Below the pieces are notes generated by a model that searched no databases, was not told the DNA's origin, and saw only the letters and a program-made list of their open reading frames with translations. A program made the position numbers and the translations under genes. Positions 45,306-57,529 of a DNA stretch of 64,000 bases are shown one piece after another (position 1 is the stretch's first letter; each line of letters opens with the position of its first letter). Source of the stretch: Aristolochia californica (Eukaryota > Streptophyta > Magnoliopsida > Piperales > Aristolochiaceae); assembly GCA_029961685.1 (NCBI GenBank), contig JARWKL010000010.1:1426001-1490000 (forward strand), written 5' to 3'.

Positions 45306-48149
45306 TTATAATTTAGAGGGGAGGAGTCAGTAAATCGACTCTTTAAATAGTCTTAAACTATCTTCTTTCTCTCATTCACTCATTGATGCCATTACTTGTT
45401 TTCCATGGACTTTAGACAATTCCTTTGACCACCTAGTTCTCAACTCTACAATCTCTCACAACTCTATAAGTTTCTAGAAAGATTTCGGACTTAAAAAGTT
45501 GAAGCATCCCTTTCGACTAATGGTCTCATCCAAGAATATAGATTTATTGGTTGACACAACGTCATAGAAGGTGGAAGTATCTAGAAACTGATAACTAATG
45601 ATTCAAATTAGAAAATTAAGTATCCATAAACTGTTCAAATTTGTTTTACTTGTCCAACTAATCAATGTCTTTGGTTTTAGAAATAAGTTTTGAAGATTCT
45701 CTTTCTACTCCAATTAGGTGTTATAATGTTGGATGTTTAACCTTATCTTTGACTAAGACTAATTGTCAAATTCATGGTGTTCTTGTTTGGCTCCTCTAGC
45801 TGGATGGTTTGATAAACATACCCATCAGACTTGAACCTTAATCAAAGAAAGGATTTTTGGAAAGCAACTTGATATGGAGTTCCTACCTTGACTAAGCCTC
45901 AGATGGATCAAATTTAAGAAACCAAAACTTGGTTTACCTTTGGCTAAATAAATAAACATTGGACCATATAATCAAACGTATAGTTCTAGAGTACACCATG
46001 AATGCAAGTTTGATTGTTAATAAATTTATCATGATTTCTAGTTTTTGCTAAGTCAAAAGAAACTTACATTTTCTAGAAAGATTTCCTCATCTGTTCAAAA
46101 TCCTTCCTCTTTGAATTTTTTTTTTTAGTGGTAAGTTTCTTGATCCTGAGATATGTTAGGGTTTCTCTTTTTAAGGATTGGTTTAACCTTCAAGTCTTGT
46201 GATATTAATTATTTTTAATAAAAAAATTGCCCAAGAAAAGACATTATGGTCAGACATATCGTACATATAAAATTTTAAGAGCCTTGATATAATACCTGAC
46301 ACCAAAAGGCATTCCCCTGTATTAGCCATGGAAGTTGCACTAATAATAAAGACATGCCCTAACATGAAGTGTCACAGACTCTATGTGCGATAATTTTCCA
46401 ATTACTTGTTATATTTCTATGGGGTTCAACTTGAAGTATGTCTAACATGAGATATAATTAAAAGATTCAATTTTCGTATTCTATTAGGTCTACAGTTTTT
46501 AGCGTATTGGGTTGCTGTAATCTAGGTCTTATAATATTGGATTACATGAAACACCGATCAACCTTTACATGGACTAGAAATTATTCATTCTTTTAGCTAG
46601 AGCAACTTTGATAAGATGTTCTCACTTTGATGCCCTAAGTTTTGTTCAAAATAAAGAAGCCAAAACATGGCTTTTTTTTCAATTGTTTCAACAACTAAAA
46701 CTAGATTAGAATGTGGAAATAGATTCTAGGTGAGTCAAAAAAAAAAAAAAATAGTGTTAGAGACGACTCAAGAAATTTTTAGGACTTTCATTCGAGGCCT
46801 TTGACAATTACCTAACTTGAGTTATTAGTATGAATGATATTTTTCTTCTGAAGAGAGAAGAACAAAAAACTACTCAAATTTATAGTTCAAATTTTTTTGG
46901 ATACAATTGCCACTATATACATAAATTCGAATCATTCTTTCTTGAATTGTATGAGGAGAAAACCTCCTATACGTTTTTTTTTTCTTTTGGGTAGGGGAAT
47001 TCTTCATATACATCTATCACAATGAGTCAAATTTTATGAAATAAGCTCAAAATTATCATATAAAAAAATAATAAGAAAATATCTAATAATTTCCTCTATT
47101 AAAATTCTTATATAAAAAAATCTAACGATAGAATTTTAATTCAATAAAATATACTTTGATACCATTATTTATTTTACCTCCATAAATGAAATCCACTAAT
47201 AACATTTATTTAATAATCAAAATGACTAAATGACATTTTATAATATCTAAAATTTTAATTATAAAATATATATGATTTTTTGAAGGTAAAAACAAATTGA
47301 ATAAGTAGGTATTTTGGAAATAAAATTTTTATTGAATGGGGTTTTAATATTTTAAGGAGGGCAATTCATTACTTAGTAAACATTATGTAACAAGTTCCAT
47401 TGAAATAGAGGTTGAAAAAATACTTTTATCATTTACTAGTTTTTTTGGAAATAAAACTATGTCAATAGACTTTTGAGAAATAACTTTTTTTAGAGGAACT
47501 TTTTAGATTTTTTCCCCATAAAAATATGAATTTGACCCAGTTAATAAGAGTCATAACACTTGATTAATATTCAAACATTGTAAAAAATACAAATTCTTTA
47601 AAGCAGTTAGAAGCACCGAATAGTTAATTTATGCAATTTTTTCCTTATAAAAGCACATACTTCACTGAAGAGTCGGGTCAATTCCAAGATCATATCACAT
47701 GAGTCTAAGTGAATTATGTCAAATTTTACTACTATTTTTAAGGATTTTTGAAAGAGAACAACAAAAAACTATATATAAAAATTACATGGTTGGGGTTGAA
47801 ACTGTCTCTATGCCTACCAAAAAGGGGATGAATTAACATAATAACAATCTTCTAATGGGTTTTGCTTGATCCCCAACCCACGAGGTGTAATGATAGCTTT
47901 ACTCACATTTTACGAAATAACATGAGTCTAAAACACAATAAATAACTCTTTGAACAAGAAAGGGTGTATAAAATATTCTAATATAATGAACTAATGTATG
48001 TAATTGGAAGCAATTTTGAATTTTATATGGGATGAGAAATAGGGAACATGATAGAATAGGGTTGAAAATCCAACTCATTATGGATTTTAACGGGGCAATT
48101 GGAGAATGAGATAGTGTCATAGGGTTAGGTTTTAAGAAACTCATTGTAC

Positions 48150-48203
48150 TAATAATAGTAATAACAGTAACAACAACAACGACAACAATAATAATAATAA
48201 TAA
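48150..48203. repeat. (AAC/AAT)n microsatellite
   Basis: Imperfect triplet run, mostly AAT at the ends and AAC in the centre. Confidence 0.85.
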
Positions 48204-49488
48204 ATCTTATCTTTTTTAGGAATGTTATTCTAATATTGGAATCCACCCTTTTCCCTGTCTCTAATTACAAAGGTTTCTAAATAAATCCTAAGATCTGTGT
48301 GAGACTTGATTTTATTAGTTCACTTTGCAGGTTTTACTCAAAATTCAATTTTTTTTTTAATTTAGTTGTTTGTGGCATTCCATATCAAGAGCATTATAGT
48401 TTTTTTTTTTTAAAAGCAACAGTAATAGGTAACCTTAGTCATTGATTTGTTCATGTGTTAGGCTTTTTTTTTTTTAATGTAGCAAATCAGTTAAATTAAT
48501 ATCACCAAATCAATATTTACATAAGATCTTCAAGCTAAAAGGTCACTAAAAAAGAAAAATGGTGGAATATTAGAGCTAAGGGATGATTAAAACATAAGGA
48601 AGCACTTGGCAAAAGATCAAAGAAGTTGCTTTAGTAATGTTAATTTAATGATTCGGATTTAAAACCCGATTAACATAGCTAATTCAAATTGCTTTAGGTA
48701 TTAAACCGACAAACTTAGTGATTTTGTTGGGTTTTTTTGAAATGTCATTTTTAGATTTTGATCAACACCAACACACTCAGTTTAGTTAAAAAATGGTGCC
48801 CTAACCCTAGTCTTATGACATTGGATTAGAATAAGCACTAATCAACCTAATTTGTTTAAATCAACTTGATTAGATGTTCCAACTTTGATGACCATAAATT
48901 TGGGTCCAATGAAGCCAAGGCATTGTGTAGTTTAATGTCATGAGTAGACTTGAAGTTACTTAGAATTAAATAATAACATTGACCCATTATGATCAAAGTC
49001 ATAACACTTGATTCATATTGCAACTTCATGCCCTTGGACCACATGAATGTTTTCTTTGTATATTATCATGTTAACAAAGGAAGAATTGTTGCTTCTAGGG
49101 AAAAAAAACTAAGATACTTAAGATGTGTAGTGAGGGAGAGAAAATTTGAAGTATAAAGAGATAATTACAAAATAAAGATAAAAACTATTAAAAGTCAGGG
49201 GAGACATAAAATGATATCGATCACCGATTGATCGTAGCATCCAAATAACACATTTTATTTATAAAAAAAATTCAAACATAAAAAAAAATGAAGCACCAAC
49301 TAATGATAAACATGACATAATACATATTTGTATAATCATAATCCAATTGGATTTGATAAATAATGGTTGACCAATAAAACAAAAAATATACGTATTTGAA
49401 AATGCAACCACTAATTTGTGGGATGAACCTAATCACTTTCACTTGAATGAGTCTCATCCACTCTATAAATCGAAGAATATTGTTTTAG

Positions 49489-49509
49489 AAAGAGAGAGAG
49501 AGAGAGAGT
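49489..49509. repeat. (GA)n microsatellite
   Basis: About ten GA units. Confidence 0.9.
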
Positions 49510-52086
49510 ATAATATGCATAGAAAACCAATCAAATGACCTAAGTTTCTTGTCCTTGTGGATAATGTGGAATGATCCTTATATATCATTGCCACTAATGC
49601 ATTTTTTGGTGATTTATTTAACCATAATCTTTAGCCTAAGTTTTAAAATACACCACTTGGGGTTCCCTTCTCATATGGTGTATTTGTGAAATTAATGTAC
49701 TATTATCAGATGATATAAAATGGCTATGTCATATAATACGGTCTTACTCGTATTTGGATACAAAAGATTTGGTGTATTGGCTAGTAGCTTAACATCAAGG
49801 TTAAACACCATTTAACCGATATTGTATATATCTTTATTTAGTTAGGTGATTAATTAATTTCTTATTAAATACCGTGCTCGCTTCAAACTCATTATCTCTA
49901 CAAAATAAAATAAATTAAAATAATCATATTATAAAATAAAATTAATTATTTGCCAACTTCCAATCCTAATATTGCTCACTGAATTAAAAGTACGTCCGGC
50001 ATCGGCCAGTCAAAAGTTGGAGTTTTATTAACGATCACAAACAGCTCACAGCTCTCTTACGTGTTCTGGGCATCCCAGCAATCGCAGAAAACAACAGCTG
50101 AGAAGCTACGAACTGGTTCCAACTATGGAAGATCCACAATTTCGTGTCATTCAATGGCCGTAAAAGATTAAAAAATTCAAAACCCAGTTCTCATGTCTGA
50201 GCGGCAGAAACGCCCAAGCAAAACCATCTGATGATAAGAGGACAAATTTCTTTAAATGGTCCGTCAGCCATGGCCGGCATTTCATTTCATTTTAAAGCTT
50301 TTGCTTCTCTCTCTCTAATGGAGGATGCTCTCCTTGTAATGGCCGCTCGTAATCATAAACTAAGTGGCAAATGTGGTTTTTGTTAATTAAGAAAGAAACG
50401 GAGATTAGTGGCAGACGAAGTCCATCGGCAGATTGGTCTTCGTTGTGAGCAGGTGGGACTTTCCGATTTGGACTTTCTTGGACTTGATCTGTTTGTAGGA
50501 ATTAAAGAAAATCTCTGAAGGCACAGGCGACATGGTTTTGTTGTTTACGCTAAGGAAAAAAAAAAAGATGGTGAAAGAAGTGGCTCTGTTATCATCTCCA
50601 TTAATTTTATAATTAACAAGAACAATCTCTGCAACCCGGCAATTGGCAGGTTTTCGGGAGTGCTCATATCGGTATCAGGTATCATACTCAGACTACTAAA
50701 ATCAGGCACTATCTCCCTGTGTTTCATACAAGGTTTTCTGACTCGGATTCGAGTTAGATGGATCCAAATTGAGTTACTCGAGTCACGAGTCAATTCGGTG
50801 AATCGAAAAACCATGGTTTTATATGTTAAAATTATGTTAAAAAATATGTGGTTATTAAAATCATATATTAATTATATCTGTGCCAAAAATCTAAGCCCTA
50901 GGGTCTATTTGGAACCCTAGAAAATAAAATAAAATAAAATAATAAGAATTTGATCATTATTATTCCCTAAAATAGTTAGTAAAAATGAGATAATAATCAT
51001 TTTCTTTTCTTTTCCACGAGGTTCCAAACTTACCCTTATTGTCAGATACGGGTTGCTTGTCCATATCGGTCGATTCTCTTATCTACGACTCCCCGAAATA
51101 CAGTATTTACTAGTTGATACAGTTGAACAATTATCCAATTCTACCCTTATTTTATCAGCCAATATACTTGTTATTGGCTTCTTCAAAATACAATTTAACT
51201 CATCAATACACAATGCGTATAATACACGATCTTTAGCGAAGTTTCGATACATTATTTTCAAATGAATGTTAAATGTATTCCAAGTATTTAATGTAATAAT
51301 TGTAACTAGTGTAAAAAAATTGGCTGTAGAATATTGAATGGGGGAGAGAGACCAAGTATTTGTGTATTTTCAGGAGTTTAAAAAAAGATAGCATCTCTAA
51401 TAAAGTCTCTAGTCCTTGCAATGTGTTCACACCTGCAAGGTAGGTAAGGTCGTTGAGTGAATACAAATGGAAGAAGGGTTGGCCTTCTCTTCAATACTCC
51501 AACCACTTCTCTTTCATTTTCAAATTTAAGTAATGAAACTGCATTGTATAATTCTCCACTCGAAACCTGCAAATGTGAGTATCAACTGGAGGTTCTTGTT
51601 TCTTTCTTGTTTGATTATTCAAAGCGGTTACGTGGGCGGGCGGACGACGGACTGAGGAAACGGTAAAATGTCCAGTTTAGCTCAATCCAAATCATATTGA
51701 CAGAAGAAAAGAAAAAGGAAAGAAAAGGATTACAGTGGGGGGAGGGGAGGAGAAGGACGATGATGATGTTGATGAGAATGATGAGTAGTTTGATTCTCTT
51801 CTAAGACAAGGCACGGAATGGGAAAGTAGAAGAGAGATAGGGAGGGACCCTTTTTCTTTTCATTTCCATCTAGTCATAATTGAATGCTCAGATCTGAGTA
51901 ACGGCAGCTGCTCTTTTAGTGGTAGTAAGCTGAGGAAAGGAGGAGAGGTGGATGTCATCCTCATCATTAGAAAGGGAAAATGGAGGTTGCTTTGCAGTGA
52001 GATAACCAACGAACAGAAGTTATCATCTCAGAGCTGAGTAATTAATTCGAGCAGGACTTGAGGAGCTGCTGCTTCTGTTCACCCCC

Positions 52087-55000
52087 ATGAGACTCTTCTC
52101 TGGAACCATGGGGACTTGGTTGCTGCTGTTTCTTCTGGGTCTCCATGCTGTTTCTGGTTTTACAAACAACCAAGATGGTAATGCTTATGCTCTCCGTGTT
52201 TCCTTTCTCTTCTTGAATTCTGATTCTGCATTTTTTTTCTTCCTTTCTGGGTTTGAGTGAAAGATATGTACATTCTCAGAGGCTTCACTCAGCTGTCTTT
52301 TTTCTTTAGCCGTGAAGAACAGCTAAAAAAAAAAAAAAACATTCGAGGCAGTGGAAGAAGTACCCAGTATCTTGAAAGCTGGGTATAGCATGGAAAGAAG
52401 ATCGAATTACCAACAACCAAAGTTTTGATCCAGGGCATGACTAAACCTTGAAAGTGTGATGAATAGGGAAAATATTATTTCCTTTTGCTGAATTTGAAAG
52501 GTGCCTTTTGACTTTGTTGCTGCACAAGTTCTCTCAGAAGCAAAGAACTGTTATTAATGGTCTCATAGTCAAATTTATGTTTTGTGTTTATTCCTCTTAC
52601 AACGCCTGCAACGTTTTTTTTCTTCTATTCTCTGGATGATTGATCAGTCAGAAAACTGTTCTTTGAAATTGGTGATTGTTTTGCAGCTGCTGCAATCCGT
52701 TCTCTGAAGGATACATGGCAGAATGTACCTCCAAGTTGGTTGAATTCAGATGATCCCTGTGGTGACCAATGGGATGGAGTTGCCTGCAATAATTCCAGAA
52801 TCACTTCATTGTATTCCCCTTTTAGGAATTATTCTTTTGGGTTTCCTTCATGTCCCCGCATCAGGAGAGGAGAACAGTAAATAAAATTTTCTTCTGTTTA
52901 CAGGAGACTCTCAACCATGGGCTTGACTGGATCATTGACAGGCGACATAGGGGAACTGTCTGAGTTGAGATCCTTGTGAGTTGTCTCTGTCTCTAGATTT
53001 TCACTCCATATGCGACTATTAGGTAGACTCTATATCTGAATGTATGATCAAGTTATCAGAAACAGAATTTTGCTCAATAGCAAGAAAGTGCATTTCAATA
53101 AACTGGCTAGAATTTTCAGTTCTTATACTTCAATTTCTGCATATAAAATCTTTCTTCATAACAGTCCTCTGTAAACCGGAATAAGATTTGGCTTGTAAGT
53201 TATAGTTCCATAATGCATCCTGTCTCATTTAGCTCACAGTGAATTTTCCTTGCAAGTAGTTTATTTCAAATGGGATGATCCCATAAGTTTAACTGGATTT
53301 GGACATTTAAACAGTTTAACAGCTAGACAAAAGTGATAGAGAAAATAAATACAGGCAGAAATGATAATATTAATTCATCGCTGGAATGCCTCAGTCTATG
53401 CAGTTCTCTTCATAACAATGAGAACAGTACACAATTTCATAATTGATTGCCTCATCTACCACTTTGGTTCGAATGGCAGGGACCTGTCCTTCAATCCTGG
53501 CCTCAGGGGTTCCGTCACCCCCACCATAGGGAATCTCCAACAGCTTACCATCTTGTAAGTTCTTGAATGTAAATTTAATTCTGCATGGAGCCCCTCTATT
53601 GTAAGAGAGGAAAACTGAGAAGCTTCTCTTTTTGCCTCAGGATCCTGGCAGGTTGCAGCTTCAGTGGAAGAATCCCAGCAGAAATAGGCAATCTGTCACA
53701 ACTGTCTTTCCTGTAAGTTGTTCCTCTCGGGCTATGCTCACTATGCTAGACCTGATTTGAATCAAGTACCTGAGAATGATAAACGGATTTTGAATTATCC
53801 TTGTACAGGGCGCTGAACTCAAATAACTTCACAGGAGAAATACCTTCTGCGTTGGGAAAGCTCTCAAAGCTATACTGGCTAGACCTGGCAGACAATCAGC
53901 TCACTGGGAGGCTCCCTGTTTCTCCTGGCTTAGATCAACTTCTCACTGCAAAGCACTTGTAAGTGTATATAGCTCCGATTTTATCCTTTTAATTCTTCAA
54001 TAAATACACCAGTGACATTTATACGAGCTGTCTAACAAGCATGTGAATTTGGCAGCCACCTCAACAAGAATAAACTATCCGGTACCATTCCACCTAAGCT
54101 CTTTGGCTCCAGGATGGTTCTGATACACATGTAAGCTGCTATACACAAATTCATGTGCTTTATGCCTTGCATTGACCTTTTAATCAGCATTTCTTCTGCT
54201 ACTTTGCTCCGGTAGATTATTTGATGGAAATCAGTTCACTGGGCCGATTCCCAACACAGTGGGGCTGGTGAAAACTCTTGAGGTTCTGTAAGTACCATTT
54301 ACAGGAGAACTTTGCTTCTGTTGCTGCTTTCTTGATTGTGGCAGTTTTATGAATCCACTCTCTTTTCCACATCAGACGACTTGATAGAAACTCCTTCAAT
54401 GGTCCAGTCCCTCCAATCTTTGGCAACCTTACAAGGATTAATGAACTGTGAGTGTATCTTTACACTCTAATACTTTCACATTCTGTAGCTTCAGAAACGA
54501 GATTATTATTATTATTATTATTATTATTATTTTGAATATGCATGAACTCCTAATAATCATTGCAAAATTTTTCAGGCATTTGGCAAACAATCAGTTGACT
54601 GGACTAATACCTGATCTTTCTAGCATGGAGGTTCTCAATTACGTGTAATATTCAGCTCACGAACACAACCCCCCCCACCAAAAAAAAAAAAAAAAAAAAT
54701 GTGAAGTTGTTCTCTATATTTTCTGAGCACGAGTACTGATGCTATGCTTCTCTTCAGGGACATGAGTAACAACACATTTGATCCATCTGAAGCTCCTAAA
54801 TGGTTCTCGACTTTGCAAACTCTCACCACTTTGTGAGTTTACATTGGACCCATTTGAACTTTAAAGCGTCTCCTCCTACTAATTTATCTAACACAGGGCT
54901 CTCTTACTTCTTTTTGATGGATAGGATCATGGAAGGTGCAAATCTCAAGGGTCAAATTCCACAGACCCTATTTAGTTTTCCACAATTACAACAAGTGTAA

Positions 55001-57529
55001 GCACAAGCTCTGTATCAGTTATTTACGATGCCATGTGGTATCTCTAATCTAATTAAGTTCATTCAGATTAAATCTATGCTGAAAACAGGAAATTAAAGAA
55101 CAATGAATTCAATGGGACCCTCAACTTGGGAAGCAGTGTGACTTCAGAGCTGAGCCTTGCTGATTTAGAGTTCAACAATATTACTTCCGTAACACTTGGT
55201 TCTGGATACACAGACAACCTAGAGTAAGAAAGTGTTCAACTCACCACCAGTTTCTCAGTATTATGTCGCTTCTGCTGAATCTCCACTGATGTGCTAATTT
55301 CTTTATGTCAGACTTTATGGCAATCCAGTCTGCACTCAGATCCCAAGCCTCAAGTACTGTCAACTCGAACAGCAATCAGACAAATCTTATTCTACCAGTC
55401 TGGCTAGTTGTGGTGGCAAATCATGTCCTGCAGATCAGAAGCTCAGCCCACAGAGCTGTTACTGTGCCTATCCATATGAAGGAACTCTGTATTTCAGAGC
55501 ACCATTCTTCCGTGACTTGTCAAACAGTACATTGTTCCATGAACTAGAAATGCGCCTGTGGAAAGAACTTGACCTCACCCCAGGCTCCGTCTCTCTTCAG
55601 AACCCATTCTTCAACATGGATGATTATCTTCAGATCCAATTGGAGCTCTTTCCCTTCAATACAAAATACTTTAATCGATCAGAGATCCAAATAATGGGAT
55701 TTCAACTAAGCAATCAGATATTTAAACCCCCTCCTGAATTTGGTCCTTACTATTTCATTGCATCACCATACACTTTCGCAGGTACCCACCCACTGAAGCT
55801 ATTTTTTCCTTCTGTTTCTTTTTTCTCCTCTTTGTTTTTTGTTGACAAATTTTATTTATTTCACTTTCTGATGTGAATGCAAATGTGACATATTTTAGCT
55901 GGAAGTGGGGGGAAGTCAATAAGTATAGGTGTGATAATTGCAATAGCAGTTGGGTGTGCTTTTCTATTTGTTGTGCTTGTGGGGGTGGCAATCTATGCTT
56001 ATCGTCAGAAGAAACGGGCAGAAAGAGCAATTGAATTAAGCAAACCTTTTGGTAAGTTGAACCAGTGTTTTCTGAGGCTATTATAATCCCAGAAATATTA
56101 AACGCTTGTTCAGTTTCAATCAATCTGTATAAAGTCATGATATTGATGGTCAATCAATCTTTCCAGCATCATGGGGGCCGGCAGGAAAAGATAGTGGTGG
56201 TGCACCACAACTGAAAGGAGCCAGATGGTTTTCCTATGATGAACTAAAGAAAGCCACCAACAATTTCTCAGAAAGCAATGAGATTGGTTCAGGAGGCTAC
56301 GGAAAGGTGACTTTTTATTACATAAAGATCCTTCAGATAATGGCCAATAGCTTCATGCGCCCAAGTTGTTTGTTTCTTGGGTCTTCAGGTCTACAGAGGA
56401 ATGCTGCCAGGAGCACAAATTGTAGCAATTAAAAGAGCCCAGCAAGGATCCATGCAAGGAGGGCTTGAATTCAAAACAGAGATTGAGCTTCTCTCCAGGG
56501 TACATCACAAGAATCTTGTCAGCCTTGTGGGTTTTTGTTTCGAACAAGGAGAACAAATGTTGATCTATGAGTATATCCCTAATGGAACATTAAGAGAGAG
56601 CTTAACTGGTAAGTCCTCCCACCACAACCAAATCTATTTTATTCTAACAATCCTAACTGTTAATGAAAATTTCCCTCACAATCAATCACTTGCAGGTAAA
56701 AGTGGGATTTACCTTGACTGGAAGAGAAGACTGCGAATTGCCTTAGGCTCAGCAAGAGGACTTTCTTATCTTCACGAGCTTGCAAACCCTGCAATAATTC
56801 ACAGAGATGTCAAGTCTACAAACATTCTTTTGGATGAAAACTTCACTGCAAAGGTTGCAGATTTCGGACTCTCAAAGCTTATATCAGACAGTGCAAAGGG
56901 CCATGTCTCAACTCAAGTTAAAGGCACTCTTGTAAGTACTTCTCAAACTGCAAAATCTGACCCCAAAAAAACGCATCAAGATGACATGCAATTTTGGTTC
57001 TTTCTTCTTGCAGGGATACCTAGACCCCGAATATTACATGACCCAACAACTGACAGAGAAGAGCGATGTCTACAGCTTTGGTGTGGTTATGCTTGAGTTG
57101 ATAACCGCAAAGCAGCCTATAGAGAAGGGAAAATACATCGTCCGGGAAGTTCGAATGGCCATGGATAAAAGCGAAGAGCACTATGGCTTGAAAGAATTCA
57201 TGGACCCGACAATCCGAAATGCAACCAACCTCATTGGCTTTGGCAGATTTCTGGAGTTGGCTATGCAATGTGTGGAAGAGTCAGCTGCAGATCGTCCCAC
57301 CATGAGTGATATAGCGAAGGAAATCGAAACCATATTGCAGAATGATGGAGTGAACACAAACTCAACCTCTGCATCTTCATCTGCAACAGAGTTTGGATCC
57401 ACAAAGGGGCCTGGAGGTCCCCAGCATCCTTATAATGAACCTCTGCCAAAGAAGGAGGATAGTCACAGTAGTAATGCCTTTGATTACAGTGGTGGATACA
57501 CTTTGTCAGCCAAAATCGAACCCAAGTAG
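52087..57529 (+). CDS. LRR-VIII receptor-like kinase, HPCA1 group
   Basis: Nineteen exons: 52087-52177, 52687-52810, 52904-52975, 53480-53554, 53641-53712, 53809-53958, 54056-54130, 54216-54287, 54376-54447, 54576-54644, 54758-54832, 54925-54996, 55089-55223, 55312-55781, 55899-56051, 56167-56306, 56389-56608, 56696-56931, 57014-57529 (TAG). They code for 962 residues. A signal peptide covers about residues 1-25 and the LRR N-cap contains [13 protein letters not shown]. About ten LRRs, most one per 69-75 bp exon, run to residue 385, then a Cys-rich juxtamembrane domain to about 541. The membrane segment is near 549-577. The kinase has GSGGYGKV, Lys654 in [12 protein letters not shown] (Asp750), DFG (Asp768) and GYLDPEYY, so it should be active. 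Family members sense extracellular signals at the plasma membrane; Arabidopsis HPCA1 senses hydrogen peroxide. Another ATG at 52108 would also keep a signal peptide. Confidence 0.94.
54502..54532. repeat. (ATT)n microsatellite in a receptor kinase intron
   Basis: About ten ATT units in the intron between exons 9 and 10. Confidence 0.9.

Larger units (their letters stand above)
45306..52086. other. AT-rich intergenic DNA and promoter of the receptor kinase
   Basis: No intact gene. Related segments lie at 46500-46680 and 48790-48925 (dispersed repeat). Microsatellites are at 48150-48203 (AAC/AAT triplets) and 49489-49509 (GA). ACTCGAGT-type words cluster at 50730-50800. The last few hundred bases before 52087 are less AT-rich and should hold the kinase promoter and leader. 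Confidence 0.45.

Noticed and set aside
53464..53474. GGTTCGAATGG as a tRNA T-loop
   Set aside because: No acceptor stem, D-arm or anticodon arm can be placed around it, and it lies at an intron end of the receptor kinase.
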